Positions 23,908-32,296 of a stretch of DNA of 64,000 bases are shown here, piece after piece. The notes beneath the pieces are model-generated. The model ran no database searches and had not been told where the DNA came from. It was given only the letters and a program-made list of their open reading frames with translations. The DNA is from Sulfolobales archaeon Acd1 (GTDB taxonomy: Archaea; Thermoproteota; Thermoprotei_A; Sulfolobales; Sulfolobaceae), in assembly GCA_000389735.1 (NCBI GenBank), contig APJY01000001.1:372001-436000 (forward strand). Direction: 5' to 3'. Numbering within the stretch: position 1 is the stretch's first letter; every line of letters begins with the position of its first letter. A program made the position numbers and the translations under genes.

Positions 23908-25257
23908 ATGAAAGCGACTCTCTTCAGCTTCCTACCCAACGTCTTCCCCATCCGAATCAAGGAGAACGGCAAGGCTGAGGCCGACTACGAGCTGAAGTGG
24001 AGGAACTTCATCGTCACAGGCCTAGGCTCTGAGGAGGTAGAGCTCAGGGCGAGGCTCCCGGCGACCGTTGAGGCTGAAGCTTTGGCTAGACAGGGGTACG
24101 AGGTGAGGAAGGTGCTTTTGGTTCCGATCACGTTATCGGTCTACCTTAGCGATCCCCCTGATGACGTTAACCACCTCAGGAGGGACGTGATCTCCCTGAT
24201 CAAGGTACACCTGGAGGAGAAATTCGACGAGGTTTACGTGCTCCCTGCCTCGGGACACTTCAGACTGACCGTGAGCGGACTCCCTCTTGTAATTGCGGCA
24301 CCGTTGGGCGACCTAAGGTTCGAGGCCTTCTACGCCCTGAGATCCGAGCTTCTTTCATCGAAGCCCGACCTAGCAGTTTTTGACGTGACCTTCCTGAGCG
24401 GGCAGGTCTCAACCACTCTTTTGGAGGCCTTTGACTTCGCGCTCGCGGACTACTCCTTCTTGGCGGAGAGGGAGGTACGCTCTTACACTTTCTCCGCCGA
24501 GAGCTTTGACGAGTTCTCAGCAGCCGTGAGGGTCCAAAGAGCCTCGACCATCACCGTGAGCCCTCAATACGTGAGGATCAAGCTGGAAAAGGTCGAGAAC
24601 ATCGGTAGGATAAGGGACAAACCTATAGAGACTAAGGGGAGGAGCTTCTTCGGCGAGCTCGCGGCATCGCTCGACGCTTGCTCCCCGCTCTACTTCCTCC
24701 AAAGGCTCAGCGAGGAGGACCTCTCTGGGCTCTACAGTCCGGAGGAGTTTGAGGCTATGGTCTGGGACCAAGCCAGGGTGGAGAAGAGGGCCGAGTACAG
24801 GGTAGAGTTCGAGACCTCCCTAACCAGGGAGGCCGTTAAGTACGTCCTCTGGAGGGACGTGGTGAAGAAGCTGAGGGACTCTATCGGGAATCCGCCGTTC
24901 ACCCTGGACAAGATCGAGGGTCTCAACGCCTTCTTCCCTAAGGCGTGCTTGGACCACTTCGCGAACTCGATCAAGCGACCCCTCAAGCTCCTGGAGGGGT
25001 GGAGCACTGAAAGGGACGAGTTCAGCCTAGCCGAGCTGGACGACTTACTCTATTCCCCCCTGGCGGATCACATAGGCTCTTTGAAAGAAGGGAAGTTAAT
25101 AGTCCCGGAGAGGAAGAGGAGGTGTCACGATCAGGAGTGGAGACCCTTCGGCCTAATAGAGGAAGCAATCACGGTGACTAAAGATGGCAAAGTAGCGTAT
25201 TTCGACGAGTGCTGGAAGGGGATTATCAAGGCCTTCAGGGAGGTAGCGGGCCTCTAG
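23908..25257 (+). CDS. Probable CARF-HEPN ribonuclease, Csx1-like
   Basis: At 449 residues this has the length of crenarchaeal Csx1. The N-terminal two-thirds looks like a Rossmann-type CARF domain with a switch-like segment DLAVFDVTFLSGQVSTTLLE (near 155-175), where Csx1 proteins carry Asp-x-Thr-His-Gly; the His-Gly is not conserved. The C-terminal part is helical and contains Arg402-x4-His407 (ERKRRCH) followed by a strand TVTKDGKVAYFDE, the arrangement seen around the HEPN active site of Csx1. Such enzymes cut RNA when cyclic oligoadenylate binds the CARF domain. No CRISPR array or cas gene is nearby. Assignment is by pattern, moderate confidence. Confidence 0.5.
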   Translation: MKATLFSFLPNVFPIRIKENGKAEADYELKWRNFIVTGLGSEEVELRARLPATVEAEALARQGYEVRKVLLVPITLSVYLSDPPDDVNHLRRDVISLIKVHLEEKFDEVYVLPASGHFRLTVSGLPLVIAAPLGDLRFEAFYALRSELLSSKPDLAVFDVTFLSGQVSTTLLEAFDFALADYSFLAEREVRSYTFSAESFDEFSAAVRVQRASTITVSPQYVRIKLEKVENIGRIRDKPIETKGRSFFGELAASLDACSPLYFLQRLSEEDLSGLYSPEEFEAMVWDQARVEKRAEYRVEFETSLTREAVKYVLWRDVVKKLRDSIGNPPFTLDKIEGLNAFFPKACLDHFANSIKRPLKLLEGWSTERDEFSLAELDDLLYSPLADHIGSLKEGKLIVPERKRRCHDQEWRPFGLIEEAITVTKDGKVAYFDECWKGIIKAFREVAGL

Positions 25258-25399
25258 GAGGAACGCCTTCACTTTATCTAACCTCCTTTCATCCTCGAGC
25301 CCCTTGAAGGCTCGCCTTCCATGTTCGGGAGTTTTATAGAGGAAAGCCTGAGGGCGGTTCGTTTTTTAAATCACAGTGCTCAAAGAACCGAAAGTAGCG

Positions 25400-25495
25400 A
25401 TGAACCTGGGCTTCTTAAGGGCGCTCCTGAGGAGGAAGGCAACCGACGAAAGGGTAGCCGAGGCCTTCAGGAACGAGATCGCCAGAAAGAGCTGA
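25400..25495 (+). CDS. Possible leaderless small protein, 31 aa
   Basis: ATG 25400 lies about 27 bases after a TATA-like ttttttaaatc (25364-25374), the spacing of leaderless messages. The product is basic and helical (MNLGFLRALLRRKATDERVA). It ends 22 bases before the DUF123 gene, so it may be the first cistron of that transcript. No family known; it may be only a leader. Confidence 0.45.
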   Translation: MNLGFLRALLRRKATDERVAEAFRNEIARKS

Positions 25496-25517
25496 GCCCT
25501 TAGGGAGCGAAGGGCGA

Positions 25518-25916
25518 ATGGGAGGGGCTCTAGTCTCATACTTGCTGCTCGTGAAGTGTAGGGAACCGGTTAGGGTGAGGGTAAGGTCAAAGGAGTTCGA
25601 GGTCCTCCAGGGCGAGTTGGTCTACGTCGGCTCGTGCAGGGTTAATTGCGACAAGAGGGTTTCCAGGCACTTCTCGAAGGACAAAAGGAGCTTCTGGCAC
25701 ATTGACTACCTGTTGAATCATTGCGAGGCCATCTCCGCCCTCCTTACCCCTCTCGAGGAAGCGGAACTGGCCAAGGCCTTTGAGGGCTGTAAATACGTGG
25801 CTGGTTTCGGTAGCAGCGACGATCCGCTAAACCCCTCACACCTGTTCGTCTGCGACTTTAAGGAAGCCGTAATCAGGGCGCTGAGGGTTACACACAATTA
25901 CAAGTCGAGGGGATGA
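25518..25916 (+). CDS. DUF123 / GIY-YIG-like nuclease-fold protein
   Basis: A 132-residue stand-alone DUF123 domain. Hallmarks are YLLLVKC, FEVLQGELVYVGSCRVNCDK, then FWHIDYLLNHCEAISALLTP and GFGSSDDPLNPSHLF. DUF123 is distantly related to GIY-YIG nucleases and is often fused or adjacent to endonuclease III in archaea; the biochemical role is unproven. Here it sits beside a TatD-family nuclease gene (convergent, five bases away), which fits a DNA-repair neighbourhood. Confidence 0.85.
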   Translation: MGGALVSYLLLVKCREPVRVRVRSKEFEVLQGELVYVGSCRVNCDKRVSRHFSKDKRSFWHIDYLLNHCEAISALLTPLEEAELAKAFEGCKYVAGFGSSDDPLNPSHLFVCDFKEAVIRALRVTHNYKSRG

Positions 25917-25921
25917 ACTCG

Positions 25922-26647
25922 TTAAGCCAGCTGGAAGGCCTTCAGGAAGTTGCTCGCCACCGTTTTCCTTAGCTCCTCTACGTCCATTCCCTTAACGTTA
26001 GCCAGGTACTCTAGGGTCTCGGGGATCATGTCAGGTTTGAGGAAGACGCCCCTGTACTCGTAGCCCCCGTCGCTCTCCGTGAGCAGGATCGAGGGGTCAG
26101 CCCTACTCACTGCAAGGCCGTGCTTCCTCTGAACCTTAACGAAGGGGTTCACGGAGATGAAGTAGCCTGCTCCCTCTATGTCCTTAAGCAACTCAGGTGG
26201 ACCGCTGTACCAGTGGAAGATCGCCCTCCTAACGTTCAGCTTCACTATCAGGTCGAGGGCTTCCCTCCAGGCGTCCAGGGCGTGGACGTTAAAGGTCTTG
26301 TCCGGATAGGCCTCAGCGAAAGCCCTGAGCACCTCCGCCTGCCTCTCCTTACTTGCCTTGGAGAACCTGAAGTCCAGGCCTATCTCGCCTATGAAGTCGG
26401 CCTCTTTCGCGAGCTCTAAGACCCTGGCGTAATCCTCCTCGTGAACCTCCCAGGGGTGGACTGCGACGCCGACGAGAACCCTCTCCGACTTGAGGCTGAG
26501 GTTCCTGCGTGCGGAAGCGTAATCCGTGGAGACGCAGGCTATGACGAAGCCCTGGTAGTTCAGGTTGGGCAGACCGTCACAGTGACAGTGAGCGTCGAAG
26601 TACCTCACGCCCTCTAGGGAGAGCCTCCTGGAGGTCATGGACGACAT
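25922..26647 (-). CDS. TatD-family metal-dependent hydrolase
   Basis: TIM-barrel metal-dependent DNase family. FDAHCHCDGLP gives the first His pair; VAVHPWEV and FIGEIGLDFRF follow with the bridging Glu; FNVHALDAW and AIFHWYSGP supply further His ligands; LLTESDGGY supplies the last Asp. All metal ligands are present. 241 residues, about the usual 260. ATG 26647. Members of this family have 3'-5' exonuclease activity; the cellular job in archaea is not settled. Confidence 0.85.
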   Translation of the reverse strand: MSSMTSRRLSLEGVRYFDAHCHCDGLPNLNYQGFVIACVSTDYASARRNLSLKSERVLVGVAVHPWEVHEEDYARVLELAKEADFIGEIGLDFRFSKASKERQAEVLRAFAEAYPDKTFNVHALDAWREALDLIVKLNVRRAIFHWYSGPPELLKDIEGAGYFISVNPFVKVQRKHGLAVSRADPSILLTESDGGYEYRGVFLKPDMIPETLEYLANVKGMDVEELRKTVASNFLKAFQLA

Positions 26648-26718
26648 GATCCGACGTGGCTTAATTTTAGTTTACGAGGATAAATTCGAAGGCCTTAACG
26701 AGGAAAGGGAAAGGCGAT

Positions 26719-28056
26719 TTAAGCGCTCAGCTCGGCTCCCTGAGCTTTCGTCTGACCCTTCGCCTCGCTCCCAAGTCCTAGGGCGTTCAAGAGCTTAGCT
26801 AGAACCACCTCAGAATCACCTTTAGAGACCCTTATCAGCTCGTGGGTCTCCAGGTAAACCGTGATCGCTCCCTCAACCTTCAGGGGGTAATTGGTTATGA
26901 GGAACCTCCCCTTCACGGGCCTCTTCGCCTTCTCGTGTTCGATTTCGAGGATCTTGGCCAGGGCCTCGACGTCGGGATCCAGTGACGGGAGTCCCGCGAA
27001 TATTCTGACGTCCCCCACGTACGCCCCTTCCTCGGTCAGGAAGAACAGGTCTACTATCACGCTCTTGCCGTCGCTCGTCTCCGCCCTCTTCCCCCTCTGG
27101 TGGACGTAAGTTACGCCCTCAACCTTGGCCAGCCCGCTCCTCAGCGTAGACTCGACGGTCTTTATCAGGTTGTCCACGTCCTTGAATATGTTGTTCTCTA
27201 TCAGCCTCCTCTTAATGCACTCGTTGTCGCCGCATTCCTTCTTCGCGTTCTCCAGCTCCATCCTCGCGTAGTTCAGGAGCTGATGCACCGTCACGATCTC
27301 CTTCCCCTTCCAGAGTGGTATTACCAAATCCGTCAGCTCGGCCGAGAAGTCGGGGCAGTAGGAATCGAGTATTTCCCTTATGTCCTCTTCCGTGAGTATG
27401 TAATCGAGGGAGACCCTGGACTCCTCTATCCTTCTCCTGATCGCTAAGTCAGTGACCTTGCTGTAAGCCTCGGTCGGCATCGAGAACACTAATGGGACGC
27501 CAACGCCGCTGTTAACGAACCTCAGTATCTCCTGCGAGTGCGTCTCCCTGACCTCGTCCACGAGGAGAACGGGCTTCCCGAAGACCGCGGAGTAGTCCTT
27601 CAGGGCCCTCAGCATCCCGTCGAAGTCCCTGGTGTACTTGTTACAGTAAAGCCTCAGCCTGGGGTCGTCGTACTTGTCGCAAACCCTCAGCAGGTGATCC
27701 TCGAACTTCCTGCCCAAGAGCCTGCTGAGGAGGCCGTAGCCGAACTTACGCCTCTCAGGTAGCAACATTTCGAGGATCTCCTTACTCCTCGCCTTCGGGT
27801 CGAACTTGTCCCAGAACTCGTCCGCCAGCCTCTCCTTGTTTGCCATGTCCATGAAGACGTGGTTCTGAACCAGGGACGCCAAAACCCGAAGCAGGGTGGT
27901 CTTGCCCGTACCGGGTTGCCCAACTATGGCCGCGACCTCCCCCTTGTTGATGGCTTCAGTCAGCTCCTGCAGCGCCTTCCTGTAGGAGGGCCCAGCGAAC
28001 TTCGGGGACCCTGTCCAATTGGATACCGAGACACGCGGGAACTCGCAGGGCATCAC
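26719..28056 (-). CDS. AAA ATPase, partner of the winged-helix gene upstream
   Basis: A 445-residue P-loop ATPase. Walker A GQPGTGKTT is at 46-54 and Walker B VLLVDE at 163-168. An AAA lid and helical region fill 230-330; the C-terminal 120 residues look like a beta-rich nuclease- or ligand-type domain (IVDLFFLTEEGAYVGDVRIF) with an acidic strand that recalls restriction-endonuclease-like folds. It begins at GTG 28056 (or ATG 28053), overlapping the stop of the winged-helix gene, so the two are made together. No family name recognised. Possible roles are segregation, defence or DNA processing. Confidence 0.65.
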   Translation of the reverse strand: MMPCEFPRVSVSNWTGSPKFAGPSYRKALQELTEAINKGEVAAIVGQPGTGKTTLLRVLASLVQNHVFMDMANKERLADEFWDKFDPKARSKEILEMLLPERRKFGYGLLSRLLGRKFEDHLLRVCDKYDDPRLRLYCNKYTRDFDGMLRALKDYSAVFGKPVLLVDEVRETHSQEILRFVNSGVGVPLVFSMPTEAYSKVTDLAIRRRIEESRVSLDYILTEEDIREILDSYCPDFSAELTDLVIPLWKGKEIVTVHQLLNYARMELENAKKECGDNECIKRRLIENNIFKDVDNLIKTVESTLRSGLAKVEGVTYVHQRGKRAETSDGKSVIVDLFFLTEEGAYVGDVRIFAGLPSLDPDVEALAKILEIEHEKAKRPVKGRFLITNYPLKVEGAITVYLETHELIRVSKGDSEVVLAKLLNALGLGSEAKGQTKAQGAELSA

Positions 28057-28508
28057 TTCCTCACCTTCACTATCCCGTAGATCGCCCCCTTCCTGACGAA
28101 GCCCTCCTCTCCGCCCGCTATGAGGTAGTAGGCCTCCTCTATGTGACTCCTCAACGCCCTGTAGAACACCTCCTGGCTCAGGCCCAATTCGAGCCTTATC
28201 GTCTTCAATTGGGCGTAACCTGCGTTGTCGGCGACTTTCGCGTAGACCTCGTCGAAATGCCTCGCCAACTCCTTCGGGTCTGGGAAGTAGAACCTGAAGA
28301 CCTCGCTGAACCTCCTTATCTCCTCCGAGACCTCCTTGTTCCCGTAGGCTGGAGCGTAATACTTCCTACCTTTCTTCTCCAATACCCCGAGGCCCCTTAG
28401 AGCTTCTAGCACCCTCCTCGCCTGTTCCTCCTCAACTCCGGCGAGCTCCGCTACTTCAGTTGCCGTGAAGCTGTTGGCCTTGATGGGAACGTCAGCGGTC
28501 ACCGACAT
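28053..28508 (-). CDS. Winged-helix DNA-binding protein, 151 aa
   Basis: ATG 28508 is preferred; the ORF opens far upstream at 28595 inside the divergent promoter. Residues 14-60 form a winged helix (FTATEVAELAGVEEEQARRV, then GVLEKKGRKYYAP). The rest is helical and ends in a small beta piece. Its stop overlaps the AAA ATPase start by four bases. It is divergent from the RHH gene across a promoter with a strong palindrome, so it may regulate that promoter or act as a DNA adaptor for the ATPase. Confidence 0.7.
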   Translation of the reverse strand: MSVTADVPIKANSFTATEVAELAGVEEEQARRVLEALRGLGVLEKKGRKYYAPAYGNKEVSEEIRRFSEVFRFYFPDPKELARHFDEVYAKVADNAGYAQLKTIRLELGLSQEVFYRALRSHIEEAYYLIAGGEEGFVRKGAIYGIVKVRK

Positions 28509-28569
28509 TGTAAAGATAACCTTACGACCTGAACCGCTTATAAGGGAAGGGGCCGAGAGGCTAAACAAG

Positions 28570-28602
28570 GTAAAACATTTAAGTATGTAAAACATGTTTT
28601 AC
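28570..28602 (+). promoter_or_regulatory. Palindromic operator over the RHH gene promoter
   Basis: A perfect 16-base palindrome gtaaaacatgttttac at 28587-28602 touches the ATG at 28603. The half site gtaaaacat also occurs at 28570-28578, 17 bases before its copy at 28587. A TATA-like catttaag lies between them at 28576-28583, about 25 bases before the start codon, so binding would cover both TATA box and start. Ribbon-helix-helix proteins bind such repeated half sites; autoregulation is likely (inference). Confidence 0.7.
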
Positions 28603-29106
28603 ATGATGTCCAGCAATCAAAACGACGGAGGGGAAGAGGAGAAGAAGACAGTAACGATAAGGGGGATAGACAAGAAGCTTTACGAGATGGCGACGGAGAC
28701 CGCCAGGAAGACCGGGAAGACCGTGGGGGAGGTCGTGAACGAGTCCCTGAGGCTGTTCTTGGCTGCCACAGGGAAGATAACGGAGCTGGCCGACGAGGCT
28801 GCCGCGAGGATGGCGGGGCTCAAGGAGAGCTTCGAGTCTGGCCTCAAGGAGTCCAAGGGAGAAGTCCAGGTAATCTCCAACGTGGACGAGCTCACCATAA
28901 GTAGGGCCGAACTGGAGTCCCTGGGGAAGAGAGTCTCCTTCCAGAACATAAAGAGGCTAGTGCTGGAGGACTTAACCGAGGACGACGTTGAGAAGCATAT
29001 TCAATCCATCATCAACGTCGACGAACTGGTGTTGCCCAAGGGGGTCAACAAGCTCAAGGTCTTAGCTAAATGCAAGCTGGTGAGGAAGATAACCACCCTG
29101 GGCTAA
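28603..29106 (+). CDS. Ribbon-helix-helix protein with beta-repeat C-terminal domain
   Basis: ATG 28603 (or 28606) follows the palindrome and gives a leaderless message. After an acidic tail, residues 13-53 form a ribbon-helix-helix: KKTVTIRGIDKKLYEMATET then RKTGKTVGEVVNESLRLFL. The last 75 residues carry three similar strands (NVDELTIS, NIKRLVLEDL, NVDELVLP), an LRR-like or small solenoid pattern that may drive assembly. Divergent from the winged-helix/AAA pair and followed by a T6 terminator. Probably a DNA-binding regulator or partition-type protein. Confidence 0.7.
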   Translation: MMSSNQNDGGEEEKKTVTIRGIDKKLYEMATETARKTGKTVGEVVNESLRLFLAATGKITELADEAAARMAGLKESFESGLKESKGEVQVISNVDELTISRAELESLGKRVSFQNIKRLVLEDLTEDDVEKHIQSIINVDELVLPKGVNKLKVLAKCKLVRKITTLG

Positions 29107-29128
29107 CAGCTCTCCACCTTATCCCTTC

Positions 29129-29134
29129 TTTTTT
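29129..29134 (+). terminator. T6 terminator after the RHH gene
   Basis: Six T on the plus strand, 22 bases past the stop at 29106, before the tRNA-Asn promoter. Confidence 0.4.
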
Positions 29135-29190
29135 CAGCTCTCAGATCTCGGAAAGCAAACATTAAAAGGAGTGCCTCATTGAGTTATCTC

Positions 29191-29266
29191 GCCGGGGTAG
29201 CTCAGTCGGCAGAGCGTCCGGCTGTTAACCGGATGGTCGGAGGTTCGAGTCCTCCCCCCGGCGCCA
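29191..29266 (+). tRNA. tRNA-Asn (GUU), CCA encoded
   Basis: Acceptor stem GCCGGGG/CCCCGGC with discriminator G and an encoded CCA at 29264-29266. D arm GCTC/GAGC, anticodon stem TCCGG/CCGGA with loop CTGTTAA giving anticodon GTT, T arm GGAGG-TTCGAGT-CCTCC. No intron. A TATA-like attaaaag lies about 27 bases upstream. The ORF across it is an artefact. Confidence 0.97.
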
Positions 29267-29274
29267 TTTCGAGG

Positions 29275-29832
29275 TCACAGAAGGTTCTCGTGAACCCTCG
29301 CCCTTACCTTCACTTTACCTCCCTCCCTCCAAGCCTCGTACTCCACCACGACCCTACCGCACTCCTTTCTAACGCTCGCCCTGTTTTCTCCGAAGAGCCT
29401 CATCTCCCGCGTTTTACAATCCGCCAGGTCCCTCGTGAGGGTGGAGTCCGCCTCCTCCAGGCTATCCGCGTAGAACTCCAGCTCAAGGGCCCCCGCTGTC
29501 AGTCGGACGGTGGCGGATCGGACGGTCGAGAAATAGGCGAAATAAACGGACAGAGAGGTGCCCAGGGCTGAGATAAACAAGAGCAAAGGGTAGTGCCCGA
29601 TCAACGGTATCCTTAGGACGAACGTGTCCACCGCTATGTAAACCGCGGAGGCTGAGAGCGAGCCGAAGAGGGACGTGAATACCGAACCCCTCACGGTTCT
29701 CTCCAAGGTCGATGAGTAGAGACCCGTTATAACCCCGTTAAGGACGGGGATCCACCAGACCGCCAGGGCCACAGAGAGGGCCTTAAGCGCCTTCCTCAAC
29801 CTTCGGCGTGTGCCGTTTTGACCTAATAACAT
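29275..29832 (-). CDS. Membrane protein with C-terminal soluble domain, 185 aa
   Basis: Three or four hydrophobic helices occupy residues 17-105 (ALSVALAVWWIPVLNGVITG among them). A cytoplasmic alpha/beta tail of about 80 residues follows with two Cys. ATG 29832. Convergent with tRNA-Asn, ending nine bases past its CCA. No family recognised. Confidence 0.55.
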   Translation of the reverse strand: MLLGQNGTRRRLRKALKALSVALAVWWIPVLNGVITGLYSSTLERTVRGSVFTSLFGSLSASAVYIAVDTFVLRIPLIGHYPLLLFISALGTSLSVYFAYFSTVRSATVRLTAGALELEFYADSLEEADSTLTRDLADCKTREMRLFGENRASVRKECGRVVVEYEAWREGGKVKVRARVHENLL

Positions 29833-29865
29833 ATAGTGTTCCTCGAGCGGAGGCGCGTCGCTCCC

Positions 29866-31332
29866 TTATTCAACCTTGGGAAGCGGATAGCCGTAATACT
29901 CGTGGATTAGCCTGTCCATGCTCGCGAACTCCCTGAAGGTCTGAAGCGCGTTCCAGGCGATCTCCCAGTACTCCCCGCTGTTGAACGAGTCCAGGGCCTC
30001 CCTGAGCTTATCCTTCAGATGAACGTACTCGTGGTCCACGTGCGTCGGGTCAACGAGCTCGAACCTGTTCTCCCCGAAGAGCCAACCGTTGTAGCCGTCC
30101 CTGATCACCTCAGGGACAGCTCCGTCCATCGAGGCCACCGAGGGAACCCCGTTGATTCCCGCCTTCATGAAGCTCGTACCTGAGGCCTCCCAGCCCGAGA
30201 AGGGAATGAATAGCCAAACGTGCGAGGCCCAGATGACCTTCCTCTCGGTTTCAACCGTCGGATTGAGCACAAAACTAGCTTTCCCCTCGTCCGAGAGCCT
30301 CTTGAACTCCTTCAACAAATTCACGCCGAAGCCCTCAGTGGGGTGCGGCCTTCCCCCGAGCACGAACTCCGCGTCGCCCCTGAACTCCTCCGCCAGCTTA
30401 GCGGCGAAGTCGGGCCTCTTGTAGCGCGTGACCCGCCTGACCCAACTCACCACGGGCCCTTTGGGTTGCCTTCCGAACAGAGCCCTGAAGCTGGACTCGC
30501 TTATCTCCTTCCTGGCCTGTACGAACTCCCCCCTCGTCTTAACGTCCTTGAGCTTCTCGTGTTGCCATCTAGGAATCTCGACCGCGTTGGTTACGGCCCT
30601 TATTTTGTGCGAGTGATGTGGGAAGCTGGTGAGCACGAAGTTGAGCATCTTCTTGCTGACCACTACTCCCTCCTGAGAGGCCGAGAGCGCGAGCTCCGTC
30701 ATCACGACCGGGTCGAAGGGGAACTGGTAGCCGAACTCCTCCTCGAAGAACCTCAGGGGGAAGGAGGGGTGTCCCCAGGGAGCCGGGGTGTGAATAACGA
30801 TCCTGTACCTCGGGAAATTCCTTAATAGAACCATGAATGCCGGGTAGGACTCCTGTAGGTCTATCCACTCGACCCTGTCCCAACCCACGAAGTCCTCAAT
30901 GTACTTCAGGGCCGCCTTGGCCAGGATGAGGTACTTGTAGAACTTATCTTCCTCTGAGTATTCGATGTAAAGCCTTTCCGTGGCCTTGACCGCCCACTCC
31001 GGGGAGACGGTCTTCACGAACACCGTCCTCGCCTTACCTAACTTGTACTCGAGGAAGTTCACCTCCACCTTTCCCTTCTTCGTCTCTATCAGGGCGGAGC
31101 CCACGTCCTGGAGCTTTCTCTCTAATTCGCTCGTGTCCTCCTCCAGGGGGAGTAGGTTGCCGTCCTTAAACTCGTACCTGACGTATCCCTTAGGGTAGAA
31201 GGGGGTGATCACGGTATATTCGAGGCCGAGCCTGGCCGCGGCGTAGAACTTGTCTCCCTCCAGGACTCCTAGGCCGCCGGCGAAGGGGGTGCCGAACTCT
31301 AAGGCGAGCTCCGCCGTTACGCTGATTATCAC
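29866..31332 (-). CDS. Alpha-glucan (glycogen) phosphorylase family
   Basis: Releases glucose-1-phosphate from glycogen or maltodextrin. 488 residues, the short archaeal GT35 form. The N-terminus AELALEFGTPFAGGLGVLEG matches the phosphorylase substrate loop. WVRRVTRYKRPDF is the phosphate/sugar region. SGWEASGTSFMKAGINGVPS contains the PLP-binding Lys context (Glu-Ala-Ser-Gly-Thr-x-x-Met-Lys), followed by a DGAVPEVI motif. GTG 31332. With the debranching enzyme at the window's right end, it shows that this organism stores glycogen. Confidence 0.82.
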   Translation of the reverse strand: MIISVTAELALEFGTPFAGGLGVLEGDKFYAAARLGLEYTVITPFYPKGYVRYEFKDGNLLPLEEDTSELERKLQDVGSALIETKKGKVEVNFLEYKLGKARTVFVKTVSPEWAVKATERLYIEYSEEDKFYKYLILAKAALKYIEDFVGWDRVEWIDLQESYPAFMVLLRNFPRYRIVIHTPAPWGHPSFPLRFFEEEFGYQFPFDPVVMTELALSASQEGVVVSKKMLNFVLTSFPHHSHKIRAVTNAVEIPRWQHEKLKDVKTRGEFVQARKEISESSFRALFGRQPKGPVVSWVRRVTRYKRPDFAAKLAEEFRGDAEFVLGGRPHPTEGFGVNLLKEFKRLSDEGKASFVLNPTVETERKVIWASHVWLFIPFSGWEASGTSFMKAGINGVPSVASMDGAVPEVIRDGYNGWLFGENRFELVDPTHVDHEYVHLKDKLREALDSFNSGEYWEIAWNALQTFREFASMDRLIHEYYGYPLPKVE

Positions 31333-31462
31333 GTCCGTACTTAGGAGAGTCTAACTTTAATTTCTACCCAGACGAGTGTTAATCTGAACCCGAGGGGTAG
31401 GCATCGCTACCCCCGTACATCACGACGCTTACAGCAACGGAGGTATTACGGGAGGAAGAGAG

Positions 31463-32296
31463 TTGGCGAAGGTGCTCTTTCGGAAGGAAAGGGACAGGGC
31501 AGTGATATACACGAGGCTATATCAAGCGGCGTTCAAGGGAAACGGAGTGAAGGGTAGGATAGAGGACTCAGGGCTGAAGGTCCTCTTCGTGGGGAAGGTC
31601 GATAAGCTCCCGGAGACCCCTGAGGAGGCCCACAACGCGATAGCGTCGCTCTTCAACGAGCGCCCCACCAGGGTTAAGCTCGGCGCCGTAGTCCTGGCGG
31701 AGAACTCGAAGGTTAAGGTGAAGGCGTGGGGAATAAGAATAAACGACGTCAACAGCCTCTTCGACAGGCTCTCGACCCTGAAGTTCGTCCCTGTGGACAT
31801 CAAGGACCTCTCAGACGTCTACGGCATGAGGATAGGGGAGATCAAGAAGGCCGTGAAGTCGGTCGAGCAGTACGACCTGGGCTCGCTTGCGACTAAGGAC
31901 AGGGCAAGGAGGTATAAGGTCGAGGTCAAGAGGGCCAAGGTGGGGGACTTCGTAGTTAGACTAGTCCTCAAGGGGAGGCTCCCTAGACTAGTTCTGAGCG
32001 TGGGAGGGGTGAAGCTCTACGAGGGTCAAGTAAGCGCTCAAGCGGTAGACCAGTACTTCAAGATGGGCGGAAAGGAGCTAGTTGAGGAGGCCCTTTACCA
32101 CCTCGAGGGGTTAGTGAACCTGCTCGGCAAGGCCGGAAACGCGATGCTGATCCCTGGCGTGGTAGAGGCCAAGGTCAAGGACGGGAAGGTGATGATAAGG
32201 ACGGCCAGCGAGATGGCGGTCCTCCCGTGGGGAGGTTACGGCTCGCTTGTGGAGTTCGTCGCGAGTCTGAGGAAGCTCATCAGCGGGGGACCGTAA
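31463..32296 (+). CDS. Unknown soluble protein, 277 aa
   Basis: TTG 31463 follows a good ribosome site (gggaggaag). The product is basic, with several short beta strands (VLFVGKV, KVKAWGIRIND, VVRLVLKGRLPRLVLSVGG) and no membrane segments. No catalytic motif and no family recognised. Alone between the phosphorylase (divergent) and a membrane-protein pair. Confidence 0.5.
   Translation: MAKVLFRKERDRAVIYTRLYQAAFKGNGVKGRIEDSGLKVLFVGKVDKLPETPEEAHNAIASLFNERPTRVKLGAVVLAENSKVKVKAWGIRINDVNSLFDRLSTLKFVPVDIKDLSDVYGMRIGEIKKAVKSVEQYDLGSLATKDRARRYKVEVKRAKVGDFVVRLVLKGRLPRLVLSVGGVKLYEGQVSAQAVDQYFKMGGKELVEEALYHLEGLVNLLGKAGNAMLIPGVVEAKVKDGKVMIRTASEMAVLPWGGYGSLVEFVASLRKLISGGP

Noticed and set aside
29179-29571. 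Open frame of 130 codons across tRNA-Asn
   Set aside because: It reads straight through a perfect tRNA and antisense to a membrane-protein gene; composition is not protein-like.
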